The position numbers were made by a program, and so were the translations under genes. This document shows, one piece after another, positions 8,743 through 17,709 of a stretch of DNA of 64,000 nucleotides. Below the pieces are notes generated by a model that worked only from the letters and a program-made list of their open reading frames with translations, was not told the origin of the DNA and did no database searches. Numbering within the stretch: position 1 is the stretch's first letter; each line of letters opens with the position of its first letter. Origin of the DNA: an uncultured Clostridia bacterium (lineage in GTDB: Bacteria > Bacillota > Clostridia > Christensenellales > Borkfalkiaceae); the NCBI GenBank assembly GCA_947628505.1, contig CANRAD010000002.1:62001-126000 (forward strand), written 5' to 3'.

Positions 8743-8771
8743 ACTATATCACCGCACAAAAAATTTGTCAA
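8743..8771 (-). promoter_or_regulatory. Sigma-A promoter of the lipoprotein leader
   Basis: TTGACA (8766-8771), 17-bp spacer, TATAGT (8743-8748), six bases before the 5' strand of the closing stem. The -35 box is the first sequence after the tandem repeat array that starts at 8772. Confidence 0.82.
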
Positions 8772-9008
8772 GTGCGTGGCGCACACCCGGGTTTCTTTAT
8801 TGCTCTTTTATTTGACTTACTTCCGCTCCCGTCAACGGTGCGTGTCGCACTCCCGAGGTGCGTGTCGCACTCCCGGGTTTCTTTATTGCTCTTTTATTTG
8901 ACTTACTTCCGCTCCCGTCAACGGTGCGTGGCGCACACCCCGGTTTCTTTATTGCTTTTTTATTTGACCTACTTCCGCTCCCGTCAACGGTGCGTGGCGC
9001 ACACCGCA
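8772..9008. repeat. GC-rich tandem array, about three units of ~80 bp
   Basis: Units read TTTCTTTATTGCT(C)TTTTATTTGAC, then ACTTCCGCTCCCGTCAACGG, then GTGCGTGGCGCACACCC with few changes, plus a partial duplicate of the GTGCGTGTCGCAC part at 8848-8875. Each unit contains the dyads TTGAC...GTCAA and GTGCG...CGCAC. Short open frames run through it because units are multiples of three, but they lack independent ribosome binding sites and cover only the repeat. A related array lies at 15.29-15.69 kb. Confidence 0.8.
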
Positions 9009-9009
9009 C

Positions 9010-9038
9010 AAAAAAAGACGAGCCCGAAAAAGCCCGTC
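9010..9038 (-). terminator. Intrinsic terminator after kduD
   Basis: On the minus strand GACGGGC (9032-9038) pairs with GCTCGTC (9017-9023), followed by seven T (9010-9016). It ends the carbohydrate operon whose last gene is kduD; the 160 bp between holds nothing else I can name. Confidence 0.75.
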
Positions 9039-9201
9039 CTCTTATTCAAATTTCACTGCGCAAGCAAGGTTTCCTTGCGCCGGCTTTCTCGCACGGCGTA
9101 AGGAACAACACCGCCTTTTTCTTTGCGCTCGCTCGTCCTTAAACGTAAATGACCGGGGCAAAGCGAAACTTTATGCCGCTATGCCACGCATATATGCGCC
9201 G

Positions 9202-9954
9202 TCAGCGCGCAAGCCAGCCGCCGTCGACCGCTATGGTAAACCCGTTCACATAGTCGCTCGCCGCCGAAGCGAGGAATACAGCCGCGCCTTCGAGGTCTTC
9301 GGGAGTGCCCCATCTGCCCGCGGGAATACGCGCAAGGATATCCGCCGAACGCTCGCTGTCCTGACGGAGCGCTTCCGTGTTGTTTGTGGCCATATATCCC
9401 GGAGCTATGCCGTTTACGTTTACGCCGTATTTCGCCCACTCGTTCGCGAGCGTCATGGTTATTCCCCTTACGCCCGACTTCGAAGCGGTGTACGAAGGCA
9501 CTCTTATGCCGCCCTGATAGGAGAGCATAGAGGCGATATTTATGATTTTGCCGCCCGAATGTTGCTTTATGAACTGTTTGCCGACGGCCTGCGTGAGGAA
9601 GAACACCGTTTTGAGATTGACGTTTATAACCGTATCCCAATTCTCCTCCGAAAACTCTATGGAATCCTGTCTTTTTATAACGCCCGCGTTGTTGACGAGA
9701 ATGTCTATTCTGCCGAATTTCGCAACGGCTTCGTCGATTATGCGGGGTATGACGTCTATACTGCTCAAATCGGCAATTACGTTATAGAAATTTTCGCCGA
9801 GCATTTCGGCCGTTTCGGTTGAAGGACGGCGGGATACGCCCACCACCTTTGCGCCGGCTTCCACATACGCCCTGCATATGCCCTGTCCGAGCCCCGTGTT
9901 GCTGCCCGTTACCAAAGCTACCTTTCCGTCAAGTCTGAATTTATCGAGTATCAT
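9202..9954 (-). CDS. kduD: 2-dehydro-3-deoxy-D-gluconate 5-dehydrogenase KduD (SDR)
   Basis: A classical short-chain dehydrogenase of 250 residues that reduces 2,5-diketo-3-deoxygluconate to KDG with NAD(P)H, the step after KduI. The Rossmann motif is TGSNTGLGQG near residue 17, NNAG near 88, catalytic Ser in NIASML near 140, and Tyr-Lys in SYTASKSG near 154-158. VVGVSRR and the C-terminal GRWGTPEDLEGAAVFL match KduD. It is the last gene of the adh-GH43-MATE-deacetylase-kduD operon, whereas kduI is in the separate operon at 0.1 kb, so both operons are probably co-regulated by uronate. Confidence 0.93.
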   Translation of the reverse strand: MILDKFRLDGKVALVTGSNTGLGQGICRAYVEAGAKVVGVSRRPSTETAEMLGENFYNVIADLSSIDVIPRIIDEAVAKFGRIDILVNNAGVIKRQDSIEFSEENWDTVINVNLKTVFFLTQAVGKQFIKQHSGGKIINIASMLSYQGGIRVPSYTASKSGVRGITMTLANEWAKYGVNVNGIAPGYMATNNTEALRQDSERSADILARIPAGRWGTPEDLEGAAVFLASAASDYVNGFTIAVDGGWLAR

Positions 9955-10020
9955 TTTTTCCTCCCAAATTTTTATCGGTTATTATAATACAACTTTCGCC
10001 GCGGTTTTGCAAGCGTCAAA

Positions 10021-10878
10021 TCATATTTCTTTGTCAAATAGTACGGTTTCGCCCGCGTTTATTTCGTAAACCTTGCCGCGTATTTCGAGCCATACGGGCA
10101 TGGCGGACGGATTGCGGACGCGCTCGCCGTCAAGAGAGAATTCGAGAGAAGAATATGCCTTCGCATACGCATATATCTCGCCGTTCGTCGCATACCAGAT
10201 ATCCTCTCTGCCCGAAAGCAGACGGCAGAAATCTTCGAGTACGCTCCAATTGTCCGAATCGTCGAATTCGTAGCTGTGCCCCCACACGTAGAAAAGCCAG
10301 GGCTCTCTGTGCTTGAACTGCCTTTCCGGCGAATCGTTGGAAAATTGCGCCGCAAGCCCCATAAGTTGCGGATCGGTGTGATGACATGTGGGGTGCCACA
10401 AAAGAAAATTTTCGGGCAGCGAAAACGCGTGCGTCGACTGCGTTGTGCGGGCGTAATCGACTCCGAGCGACGGCAGAATTGACACTATCTTATCGTTATA
10501 GCCGTTATAAGCGTAGGCCATTCCCCTTACGATTCTTCCGAATTTTTTTTCGAGATACGCGCGGTTCGAAACTATTTCGTTCACGGCCTCGGGAAGGGGC
10601 ACTTTATCGAGGTATATGTGCCGTGCGCCGTGCATTGCGATTTCGTGGACGTTGTTGTAGAATGTGAGATATGTCTGCTCTTCGTCCATTCTGTCGTGCC
10701 AACGCTCGCAGTCGAACAAGAGACTGTTTAAGTTGAACGTGCCCTTCATTCCGTATTTGTCGAGCGTTCTGATAAGTCTCTTGTCGGCCTTTACGCCGTC
10801 GTCGTAGCTGAATGTGAGGGCTTTGCTTTTGCCCCCCGGAAAGCGCATATATTTTTCTTCGAACATCTGACGGAACAT
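10021..10878 (-). CDS. Polysaccharide deacetylase family protein
   Basis: A 285-residue NodB-like (carbohydrate esterase 4-type) protein without a signal peptide. ALTFSYDDGVKAD near residue 20 supplies the two Asp of motif 1 (the catalytic base and a metal ligand) and HEIAMHGARHIYL near 75-85 the metal-binding His pair. The rest fits short, divergent bacterial deacetylases. I start it at ATG 10878, with AGAGGT eight bases upstream; an in-frame start 24 codons earlier would overlap the MATE gene. It lies 13 bp after MATE and 66 bp before kduD, so it belongs to the uronate/pectin operon and may remove acetyl groups from imported oligosaccharides; that substrate is inferred. Confidence 0.85.
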   Translation of the reverse strand: MFRQMFEEKYMRFPGGKSKALTFSYDDGVKADKRLIRTLDKYGMKGTFNLNSLLFDCERWHDRMDEEQTYLTFYNNVHEIAMHGARHIYLDKVPLPEAVNEIVSNRAYLEKKFGRIVRGMAYAYNGYNDKIVSILPSLGVDYARTTQSTHAFSLPENFLLWHPTCHHTDPQLMGLAAQFSNDSPERQFKHREPWLFYVWGHSYEFDDSDNWSVLEDFCRLLSGREDIWYATNGEIYAYAKAYSSLEFSLDGERVRNPSAMPVWLEIRGKVYEINAGETVLFDKEI

Positions 10879-10891
10879 ATATCGACCTCTT

Positions 10892-12460
10892 TTATCTCTC
10901 TTCTTCGGTTGTTTCGCCGGAGTCTTCCTCCGCGGCGGGGTTGAGTACATCTTCCGCCGCGCCGACGGCTTCGCCGCACGCCGCGGGCGCTTCGGATTTA
11001 TCCTTCAAAAGCCCCGAGGCCTTTTTCCATCTGCCCGACAAAAGCCGCGAGAAGAACAGAACCGACCTCAACACCCAATCGGAACACATTCCTATCCAAT
11101 ATCCCATAGCTCCGAGTTGGGGCATGCCGGGTATTTTATCGGTAGTGAGCAGAAACGCAAGTCCCACTCGCATTATAAACATAGAGGCAATGGCGCACCA
11201 CATGACGTATTTGACGTCGCTCGTCGCTTTCAATATCCCCGGCGTGGTAAACGAAAGCGGATAGGTGAAAAATTGGAACGCAAGGCAGAAATAAAGACAG
11301 TGTTCGCCTATCGTCTTTGCCTCCGCCGTATAGCCGTACATATGCGATATGAACGGCACGAGCGCAAGAATAACGCCAACGCATATTCCGTTCGCTATAT
11401 ACGACAGAAGAAACATTCTGCGCATATAGTACTTGACCTGATCGGTATCGCCCGCGCCGACAGCCTGACCTATTACCGTAAGACACGAAGTGCCAACGCC
11501 GCCGCCGACCACCGAGGCGATATTGTTTATCTGGTTCGCTATCGCGTTGCCGTTCGCCTGAACGTTTACGTATACCGCTTTGCCGTCGGCGTCGATTATC
11601 TTTATGCTCTTTGCGCCCGTGGCGTAAACGCCGGCGTTTACGAAAGTGTTCGTCATGAGCTTGCCGAGCTGAAAGAGCGCGCTTTCGATTCCGCTCGGAA
11701 TTGCTATTCTGAGGATTTTCTTTATGAGCGCGCCGTTAAAGCGGAACTTTTCGAAAATCCGCACGCAAACCACGTTTTTCTTATTGCCGAGGAGCACAAG
11801 CATGAATATTGCGGGTATAGCCCTGCAAAACAGCGTCGCGAGCCCCGCGCCCAAAACGCCCATATTGAGCACGAAGAGAAATATCGCGTTCAATCCGACG
11901 TTCACTGCGCAACTTATCGCCGCGCTCGCCATAGTGGAAAAGCTCTTGCGTTGCGCCCTCAAAAGCGCCGCGCAAGCGTTGAACAGACCTATGAACGGGA
12001 ACGATGCCGCCGTAACGTAAAAGTATGTCTGCTGATATGAGAAAGTCGAACTTTCCACGTCGCCGTAAAAGAGCTTGATTATGGGCCAATTTAGCGCCAG
12101 ACACGCCACGCCTATCGCCGTGGAAATACAGATGACGAGCATGAGCATCTGCTTTGCGCTTTTGTTCGCGCCTTCTCTATCGTTTGCCCCGAGCAATTGC
12201 GATGTTACTATCGCGCCGCCCGTCGCAAACGCCGAAAAGAGCTGGATTATGAGATTGTTGATATAGTCTATATTGCCTACGGCGTTGCTCGCGTTGCTTC
12301 TCACCGCTTCGGGAGCGTTTATGTTCGAGACCATGAGCGAATCGAAAAGCCCCAGCGAAGTGGAAAAAATTTGTTCGATTACAATAGGCAGAATGAGCCA
12401 CAAAAGCTGCTTGCCCGTAAACAGAGTATATTTTCTCTTTTCTTTTACCGCATTCGCCAT
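10892..12460 (-). CDS. MATE family efflux transporter
   Basis: A 522-residue membrane protein with 12 predicted helices, two MatE halves and the usual internal repeat (PIVIEQIFSTSLGLFDSLMVS in the first, IAIPSGIESALFQLGKLMTN in the second). Na+ or H+-driven drug export is the family function. The cytoplasmic tail after residue 470 is unusually long and acidic (many Glu and Ala). Its place between GH43 and a polysaccharide deacetylase gene in one operon is odd for a drug pump and could mean export of a sugar-acid or aglycone; that is inference. Confidence 0.9.
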   Translation of the reverse strand: MANAVKEKRKYTLFTGKQLLWLILPIVIEQIFSTSLGLFDSLMVSNINAPEAVRSNASNAVGNIDYINNLIIQLFSAFATGGAIVTSQLLGANDREGANKSAKQMLMLVICISTAIGVACLALNWPIIKLFYGDVESSTFSYQQTYFYVTAASFPFIGLFNACAALLRAQRKSFSTMASAAISCAVNVGLNAIFLFVLNMGVLGAGLATLFCRAIPAIFMLVLLGNKKNVVCVRIFEKFRFNGALIKKILRIAIPSGIESALFQLGKLMTNTFVNAGVYATGAKSIKIIDADGKAVYVNVQANGNAIANQINNIASVVGGGVGTSCLTVIGQAVGAGDTDQVKYYMRRMFLLSYIANGICVGVILALVPFISHMYGYTAEAKTIGEHCLYFCLAFQFFTYPLSFTTPGILKATSDVKYVMWCAIASMFIMRVGLAFLLTTDKIPGMPQLGAMGYWIGMCSDWVLRSVLFFSRLLSGRWKKASGLLKDKSEAPAACGEAVGAAEDVLNPAAEEDSGETTEEER

Positions 12461-12494
12461 TTTAAGCCTCTTCGGTCAAGCGCCGAAAAACTCG

Positions 12495-13985
12495 TCAGTT
12501 CTTTTTCGTTACGCGGAAGAATTTGAAGGTGGCATATCCCTTGGAATTTTCCGCCGAAGAACGGGCGTATATGCCGAGCTTTGCGCCCACCCATCTGCCT
12601 TTTGACGCGTAAAATTTATGCGTAAACGCGCTTCCGCCGAAAGTATAACGTATGGCAAGTTTGTGCCGTTCTTCGTAGCGCGCGCTTATCTGGAAAGTTA
12701 CGTAGTCGTCGTCGTAAGGCTGACTGCGGCAGAGGGTTTCGTCCTCTTCGCCGCCTATGGAACCTTTTCTTATTTCAAGATAGTTGCGGCCCTCCGAGCG
12801 CACCACGCAGATATACGAATATTCCCTGCCGAACACCGTGAAGCCCGTTTCGTCGCCGTCGGCCGCAAGGTCGAGCCGGCATTTGCATTTCAACGAGAAA
12901 TTCTCGTACTGTACTTTCTGCATTATGAGCTGGGGCACGTCTGAAAGGGCGTTCTTGCCGTAATATATGCAGTTCAACCGCAACCCGTGCCTGAATTTAA
13001 ACCAATCGGGCGAGGGATTTGCGGGCGTTTGCCATACCGGCGAAAGTCTGTCTTTATCGAATTCGTCCGAAGGATTTATGCAATAGTCCGTTTTGACGTC
13101 CACGGGGTATTCGCCGCCGTCCACGGGCGAACCGCCGATGAGGTCGTCCGGCGCGTCGCCGCAGAGCGGCCAATCGTGCGCCCACGTTACGGGTTGCAGA
13201 TGCACCACCCTGCCGAAGGGGCCCATGTCCTGAAAATGCATAAACGCCCAGCGTTTGCCCTCGTCGTCGAGGTCGATAAGCGCTCCCTGATGAGGGCCGT
13301 TGACGTCGGTATCGCCCTGCATCATGATTATCTTGCTCTCGTAGGGCCCGTATATCTTTTCGGAGCGCAAGGCAACCTGCCAACCGCACTGAAATCCGCC
13401 CGCCGGAGCCAAAATATAATAGTATTTGCCTATTTTATGAAATTTGGGACCTTCTATTTTCGGATTGTTGTCGTGCCCGTCATAGACGAACGCATATTTC
13501 GCGGCGGGCTCTTTAAGATATTCGTCCGTTTCGAAGACGGCGAGCTTCGAATTGAATCCCGCGCGGCTTTTCGCAAAGGCGAACACCACATAGCACTTGC
13601 CGTTCGCCCAGATGGGACAAGGATCTTCATAGCCCTTGCCTTCGAGGAGCGGCCTCAAAAGCGACCACTTGCCGTATATATCGCTCGTTTCGGAGACGTA
13701 TATCCCCTCGTCCGGGAACGGAATAAGACAGTAAAACTTGCCGTCCCGATAGCGCAGCGACGGCGCCCACGCGCCGTCTCCGTGGCACACTTTATTGAAT
13801 CTCTCGAAAGGTATCGTCGGCAGAACGTAGTTTATTATCTCCCATTCCACAAGGTTTTTGGAGTGCAGAACGGGCACTCCCGGCACATGGTTGAACGAAG
13901 AAGCAACCATATAAAAATCTTCGCCCACTCTTATTACGTCGGGATCGGAATAGTCCGACAATATCACCGGATTCCGGTATTTCAT
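12495..13985 (-). CDS. Glycoside hydrolase family 43 enzyme (beta-xylosidase / arabinofuranosidase type)
   Basis: A 496-residue cytoplasmic enzyme with no signal peptide. Residues 1-300 form the GH43 five-bladed propeller: YSDPDVIRVGEDFYM holds the general-base Asp near 14, GYEDPCPIW the pKa-modulating Asp, and NPKIEGPKFHK the catalytic Glu, followed by the GPHQGAL metal/His region. Residues about 330-496 form the C-terminal beta-sandwich seen in longer GH43 members. The ATG at 13985 is chosen because AAAGGCGG lies eight bases upstream; a GTG three codons earlier is possible. Grouping with kduD and a deacetylase points to debranching of pectic or xylan oligosaccharides inside the cell. Confidence 0.9.
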   Translation of the reverse strand: MKYRNPVILSDYSDPDVIRVGEDFYMVASSFNHVPGVPVLHSKNLVEWEIINYVLPTIPFERFNKVCHGDGAWAPSLRYRDGKFYCLIPFPDEGIYVSETSDIYGKWSLLRPLLEGKGYEDPCPIWANGKCYVVFAFAKSRAGFNSKLAVFETDEYLKEPAAKYAFVYDGHDNNPKIEGPKFHKIGKYYYILAPAGGFQCGWQVALRSEKIYGPYESKIIMMQGDTDVNGPHQGALIDLDDEGKRWAFMHFQDMGPFGRVVHLQPVTWAHDWPLCGDAPDDLIGGSPVDGGEYPVDVKTDYCINPSDEFDKDRLSPVWQTPANPSPDWFKFRHGLRLNCIYYGKNALSDVPQLIMQKVQYENFSLKCKCRLDLAADGDETGFTVFGREYSYICVVRSEGRNYLEIRKGSIGGEEDETLCRSQPYDDDYVTFQISARYEERHKLAIRYTFGGSAFTHKFYASKGRWVGAKLGIYARSSAENSKGYATFKFFRVTKKN

Positions 13986-14056
13986 AAATTTCACCGCCTT
14001 TGGATATTTCGCATTATATCACTTATTTTTGCGCGTTTCAACATTCCGACGGAATA

Positions 14057-15220
14057 TTACAGACAAAGTTCGTAAATTTTTTCCACGTCCGCCGCGGTAA
14101 GAGGGATAAATCCGTTGATGACGCCGCCGCCCGTCGCTTTCGCCGCCATCTTCGCAAAGTTTTCCCTGCCTATTTTCAGTCCGCCGAGCGTGCTTTCGAG
14201 CCCGAGCGTCCCGAAGAAAAACCGCGAAAGCTCAGAAATGCCGTATTCCGCCGCCTGCTCTTTTGTGTAAGTCGCCGGCGCGCCGAAAACGTTATATCCG
14301 AACTGCGCCGCTTTCGGAAGCGTTTTTTCGTTCAGACAGTATCCCAGCCAACGGGGCGTCAATATCGCAAGCCCGAGGCCGTGTGTGATATCGTAAAACG
14401 CCGAAAGCTCGTGCTCCATCGGATGCACGCTCCACGCATGCGTTTTCCCGCCCGTTATAAAGCCGTTTATCGCCCAGCTCGAAGCCCACATGAGGTTTGC
14501 GCGGGCCTCGTAATCGCACGGTTTTTTCATGGCGACGGGCGCGTATTTTATAACCGTCCGCATAAGCGTTTCCATTATTCCGTCGAGCATATATAAATCC
14601 GGTTCGGTCGTGAAATATGTCTCCATTATGTGCGAAAGAATGTCCGCCGAACCGGCCGCGGTCTGGAATGAGCTTACGCTGTATGTGAGCGCAGGATCCA
14701 AAAACGACGCTTGGGGGCGCAATATGTCTTCCATTCTGCCGAGTTTCTCGTTTGTGGCAAGATTTGTTATAACCCCGCCGCCATCCATCTCGGAACCCGT
14801 AGCCGAAAGCGTTAAAACCGTTACCACCGGCAACGCGCTTTCTATCGGCGCGCGCTCGGATAAAAACAACCACGGATCGAAATCAACCTTCGCGCCCGCC
14901 GCCATGTACTTGGAAGCGTCAAGCGTCGAACCGCCGCCAACGGCGAGAATGACGTCTATTCCGTGCTCCTTGCACATATTCGCGCCCTCGCGAACGCTCT
15001 CTATGCGCGGATTGGGCGCAATGCCCGAAAGCTCGTAAATTTCGAGCCCCGCCGACTTCAACTCTTTCATCACGCGGTCGTACAGCCCGGATTTTTTTAT
15101 CGAGCCGCCGCCGTATGTCAAAAGCACGCGCTTGCCGTATTTTTTGAGCTCGTCGCCGAGCATGCACAGTTTGTCGCCGAAATAAATTTTTGTAGGTATA
15201 TTGTAGATAAATCCGTTCAT
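14057..15220 (-). CDS. Iron-containing alcohol dehydrogenase (butanol dehydrogenase-like)
   Basis: A group III Fe-dependent alcohol dehydrogenase of 387 residues. The NAD(P)-binding motif GGGSTLDASKYMAAG is near residue 95 and the metal ligands are readable as DILSHIMETYF (Asp and His, near 190-195) and HPMEHELSAFYDITHGLGLA (two His near 260-280). The sequence is closest in feel to BdhA/YqhD enzymes, which reduce aldehydes with NADPH. It is the first gene of the minus-strand operon and has a consensus promoter just upstream. It could remove aldehydes or balance redox during sugar-acid fermentation; substrate not determined. Confidence 0.9.
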   Translation of the reverse strand: MNGFIYNIPTKIYFGDKLCMLGDELKKYGKRVLLTYGGGSIKKSGLYDRVMKELKSAGLEIYELSGIAPNPRIESVREGANMCKEHGIDVILAVGGGSTLDASKYMAAGAKVDFDPWLFLSERAPIESALPVVTVLTLSATGSEMDGGGVITNLATNEKLGRMEDILRPQASFLDPALTYSVSSFQTAAGSADILSHIMETYFTTEPDLYMLDGIMETLMRTVIKYAPVAMKKPCDYEARANLMWASSWAINGFITGGKTHAWSVHPMEHELSAFYDITHGLGLAILTPRWLGYCLNEKTLPKAAQFGYNVFGAPATYTKEQAAEYGISELSRFFFGTLGLESTLGGLKIGRENFAKMAAKATGGGVINGFIPLTAADVEKIYELCL

Positions 15221-15260
15221 CTTTCAGTCCCCCTTTTTTTCGATTTTGAAATTTACACTA

Positions 15261-15289
15261 ATTATAATTCTTTATCGCTTATTTGTCAA
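15261..15289 (-). promoter_or_regulatory. Sigma-A promoter of the adh-GH43-MATE-deacetylase-kduD operon
   Basis: TTGACA (15284-15289), 17-bp spacer, TATAAT (15261-15266): a perfect consensus promoter. The spacer sequence AAGCGATAAAG is also present in every unit of the tandem array that begins at the -35 box. Confidence 0.88.
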
Positions 15290-15690
15290 ACAGCGGCGGC
15301 GTGTCGCCGTATCCGGGTATCTTTATTGCTTTATCGCTTGGCTTGCTCCCGCTCCATTCAAGCGGCGGCGTGTCGTCGCGGCCGAGTATCTGCGACGTGT
15401 CGTCGCGGCCAGGTTTCTTTATTGCTTTACTACTTGACTTGCTTCCGTTCCATTCAAGCGGCGGCGTGTCGCCGCAGCCGGGTATCTGCGACGTGTCGTC
15501 GCAGCCGTGTATCTTTATTACTTTACCGCTTGACTTGCTCCCGTTCCATTCAAACGTGTGGCGGGGCGCCGCGGCCAAGTATCTGCGACGTGTCGTCGCA
15601 GCCGAGTATCTTTATTGCTTTATCGCTTGGCTTGCTCCCGCTCCATTCAAGCGGCGGCGTGTCGTCGCAGCCGGGTTTCTTTACAGTTCG
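15285..15690. repeat. GC-rich tandem array, four to five ~96-bp units
   Basis: Units share TATCTTTATTGCTTTA, then CTTGACTTGCTCCCG(C/T)TCC, ATTCAAGCGGCGGCGTGTCG and a variable run of one or two CGACGTGTCGTCGCAGCC blocks. Internal dyads (TTGA...TCAA, CGGCGGCGTGTCGCCG) would fold as hairpins. The TTTATTGCT...TTGACTT.CTTCCG core is the same as in the array at 8.77 kb, so both belong to one family. Open frames across it are chance products of 96-bp (3n) units and the frame breaks near 15.55 kb. Confidence 0.8.
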
Positions 15691-15739
15691 CTTTTTTGGC
15701 AATCTCCGACGCCTATATTTTCTTTCCCGTCTTTCAATT

Positions 15740-15774
15740 AAAAACGCCGCGCGCGGAAATTTCCGCGCGCGGCG
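15740..15774 (-). terminator. Terminator downstream of the secreted beta-sandwich protein gene
   Basis: A perfect 30-bp palindrome, CGCCGCGCGCGGAAA (15745-15759) with TTTCCGCGCGCGGCG (15760-15774), followed on the minus strand by TTTTTAATTG. It lies 150 bp after the stop codon at 15928; the stretch between has no visible feature. Confidence 0.82.
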
Positions 15775-15927
15775 CCCCCCAAAATAGTGAGGAAAGGGGG
15801 TAATTCGCTCTGCCTGAAGTTGAAGAAAAAAGGCAGTTTGAACTCGGAAGTATTTATTACGCCGTAAAATTATTGCCAAAAACATTCGTCCGATTTGCCA
15901 CGCATACTATGCCGGGCTGTTCGGATA

Positions 15928-17709
15928 TCATACCTTTTCCACTTTGAAAGTGAAACTTACCGTTGCCGTCTCCTCGCCGAAAAACTCGAACAACAAGTCT
16001 ACGTCCGTCTTGTTTTCCTCGCTTGCCGGTACGACAAACGTGCCCTCGGTTTTATCGGAAGGAACGACTGCTTCTCCCATTTGCAGATTTGTTTCAACGG
16101 TTACGCCGCTTCCGTCCGTATATGTAAGAGTTATTCTGTAAGTTCCCTCTTCGAGCCCGAGAAGATGATATACGGTGAAATTGTCCGTGCCCGTAAGCGT
16201 TACGCTGACCTCTTCTCCGAGAGTTACAACGTGTTCGTCCGTATCGGGATTTTCCAACTCGCCCGCCGTCAACGTTACCATTGCGGCGAAGTTCTCGGAA
16301 TACTCGCCCTCATACGAAGCGATGAGAATGAGCTCGACGGGGGCTTCCGCGTCATATGCGGGCAACTCTATGGTAGTTGCGTATCCGGCCGCGCCGTTCT
16401 CCATTGTGTATTCCGCTCCGTTTACCAAAGCCGTTATTACAAGGCCGTTCATTATCGCGGAATAGGGTATATCGGTTATTTCGAGAGTATACTTGCCCTC
16501 TTCATAACCGACGAGCGTTACGGGATATTCCGCTTCTTCCTCCGCCGCTACGGGAATGAGTTCCGCATTATCGGCGTCCTCGGTGCTGACGCCGAGCGTT
16601 TCCACGGTATATGCCGTAAAATCCATGTATACGGACGCGCTGTCCGCGCTTCCGCCGTCGGCAAGTCCCACAAAAGTTATTTCAATGTTGAGGGGAACGC
16701 CCGCCGAAAGATATACGGGAACGCCCGCCGAAAGCTCCTGTCCGTTCCAATAATCGTCGGTGTACGCCCATAAAGCTATGTCGGGGTTTTCGACGCTCGC
16801 GTCGCTGAAAACGGGAGTATACCAGCCGGACGTCTCTGCCGTATACACGGCGGCTACGGGTTCATAGAGAACCATATCCACTCTGCCGGGCAAAACCTGC
16901 GCGGGAGCGGGAGCTTCTTCCAGAGCAATGTTCGCCGTGTAGTCCTTTCCCGATTGGTTGGTAACCGTAACGAGCGAAACGCCCTCCTTAACTTCCGTTT
17001 CCGCCGCATACGAGAAGTCTTCGCCGTTATACGTTAACGACGAAGACTTACCGCCGCAACTTAAGCTTATGTTGACGTTTGAATCTTCTTCATATACGCC
17101 TATGTCGGCAAGGAAGAGATAATTTCCCGCAGGCACGTCTACGAGAGCAATCTCTACCGAACCCTTATCGGGAATAACCACGCCGTCGAGGGAATAATCG
17201 TAACCTACGCCGAGCGAAAGAACGGTGAGCTTCGCGTCTGCGGTAACGGTAACCGTCCTCTCGACGGTTTCGCCCTCAACCTCCACCGCTTCCGAGGCCG
17301 GAGTGGAAAGCGTTATGCTCTCGCCCTCGCCCGAAACGGTGATAACGGCTCTGTAAACGCCGCTTGCATAGCTCATATACTGCTCGCCGGCCTGCGAGCC
17401 CGTCTTTACGTACAGCGAAGCGGTGAACCACTCTGACTGCGCGTCTGTTCTGACGTTGTCGAGTTGCAGAAGATACTGTCCTTCGGAAACTCCGCTCAAC
17501 GTTAAAGTCTGCGGCTGCTCTCTGTTGACAGTTACGCTCACCGCTTCTCCGCCGAGAACAAGCTCGCCGCTTTCGGCGGCTTCGGTAAGCGCGAACGCCT
17601 GAATGCCGACGGGCGCAAACGCAAAAGTCGCTACCGCCGTTGCCGAAACGCAAACGCATGAAAGCGCCGCCATCAATTTTTTGCCGAAATTCATTTTCGA
17701 TGCATTCAT
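15928..17709 (-). CDS. Secreted/cell-surface protein of repeated beta-sandwich domains
   Basis: A 593-residue protein with a typical Sec signal (MNASKMNFGKKLMAAL, hydrophobic core, cleavage near AFA-L), no lipobox and no LPxTG. The mature part is acidic and consists of several beta-rich repeats with phrases such as VSVTVNREQPQTLTLSGV, GQYLLQLDNV, GSVEIALVDVPAGNYLFLAD and GKYTLEITDIPYSAIM, which resemble the C-terminal pre-peptidase/CBM-like sandwich repeats of secreted Clostridia proteins. No catalytic motif is visible. I start it at ATG 17709, eight bases after AAAGGAG. It is monocistronic. A role in binding surface glycans is possible but not shown. Confidence 0.72.
   Translation of the reverse strand: MNASKMNFGKKLMAALSCVCVSATAVATFAFAPVGIQAFALTEAAESGELVLGGEAVSVTVNREQPQTLTLSGVSEGQYLLQLDNVRTDAQSEWFTASLYVKTGSQAGEQYMSYASGVYRAVITVSGEGESITLSTPASEAVEVEGETVERTVTVTADAKLTVLSLGVGYDYSLDGVVIPDKGSVEIALVDVPAGNYLFLADIGVYEEDSNVNISLSCGGKSSSLTYNGEDFSYAAETEVKEGVSLVTVTNQSGKDYTANIALEEAPAPAQVLPGRVDMVLYEPVAAVYTAETSGWYTPVFSDASVENPDIALWAYTDDYWNGQELSAGVPVYLSAGVPLNIEITFVGLADGGSADSASVYMDFTAYTVETLGVSTEDADNAELIPVAAEEEAEYPVTLVGYEEGKYTLEITDIPYSAIMNGLVITALVNGAEYTMENGAAGYATTIELPAYDAEAPVELILIASYEGEYSENFAAMVTLTAGELENPDTDEHVVTLGEEVSVTLTGTDNFTVYHLLGLEEGTYRITLTYTDGSGVTVETNLQMGEAVVPSDKTEGTFVVPASEENKTDVDLLFEFFGEETATVSFTFKVEKV

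Noticed and set aside
8797-9009. A 70-codon frame with repeated RTVDGSGSKSNK, and similar frames at 15.28-15.89 kb
   Set aside because: They only cover the tandem arrays, have no ribosome binding site of their own, and the second one breaks frame at 15.55 kb.
12987-14075. A 362-codon plus-strand frame opposite GH43
   Set aside because: Antisense shadow of a well-supported glycoside hydrolase.
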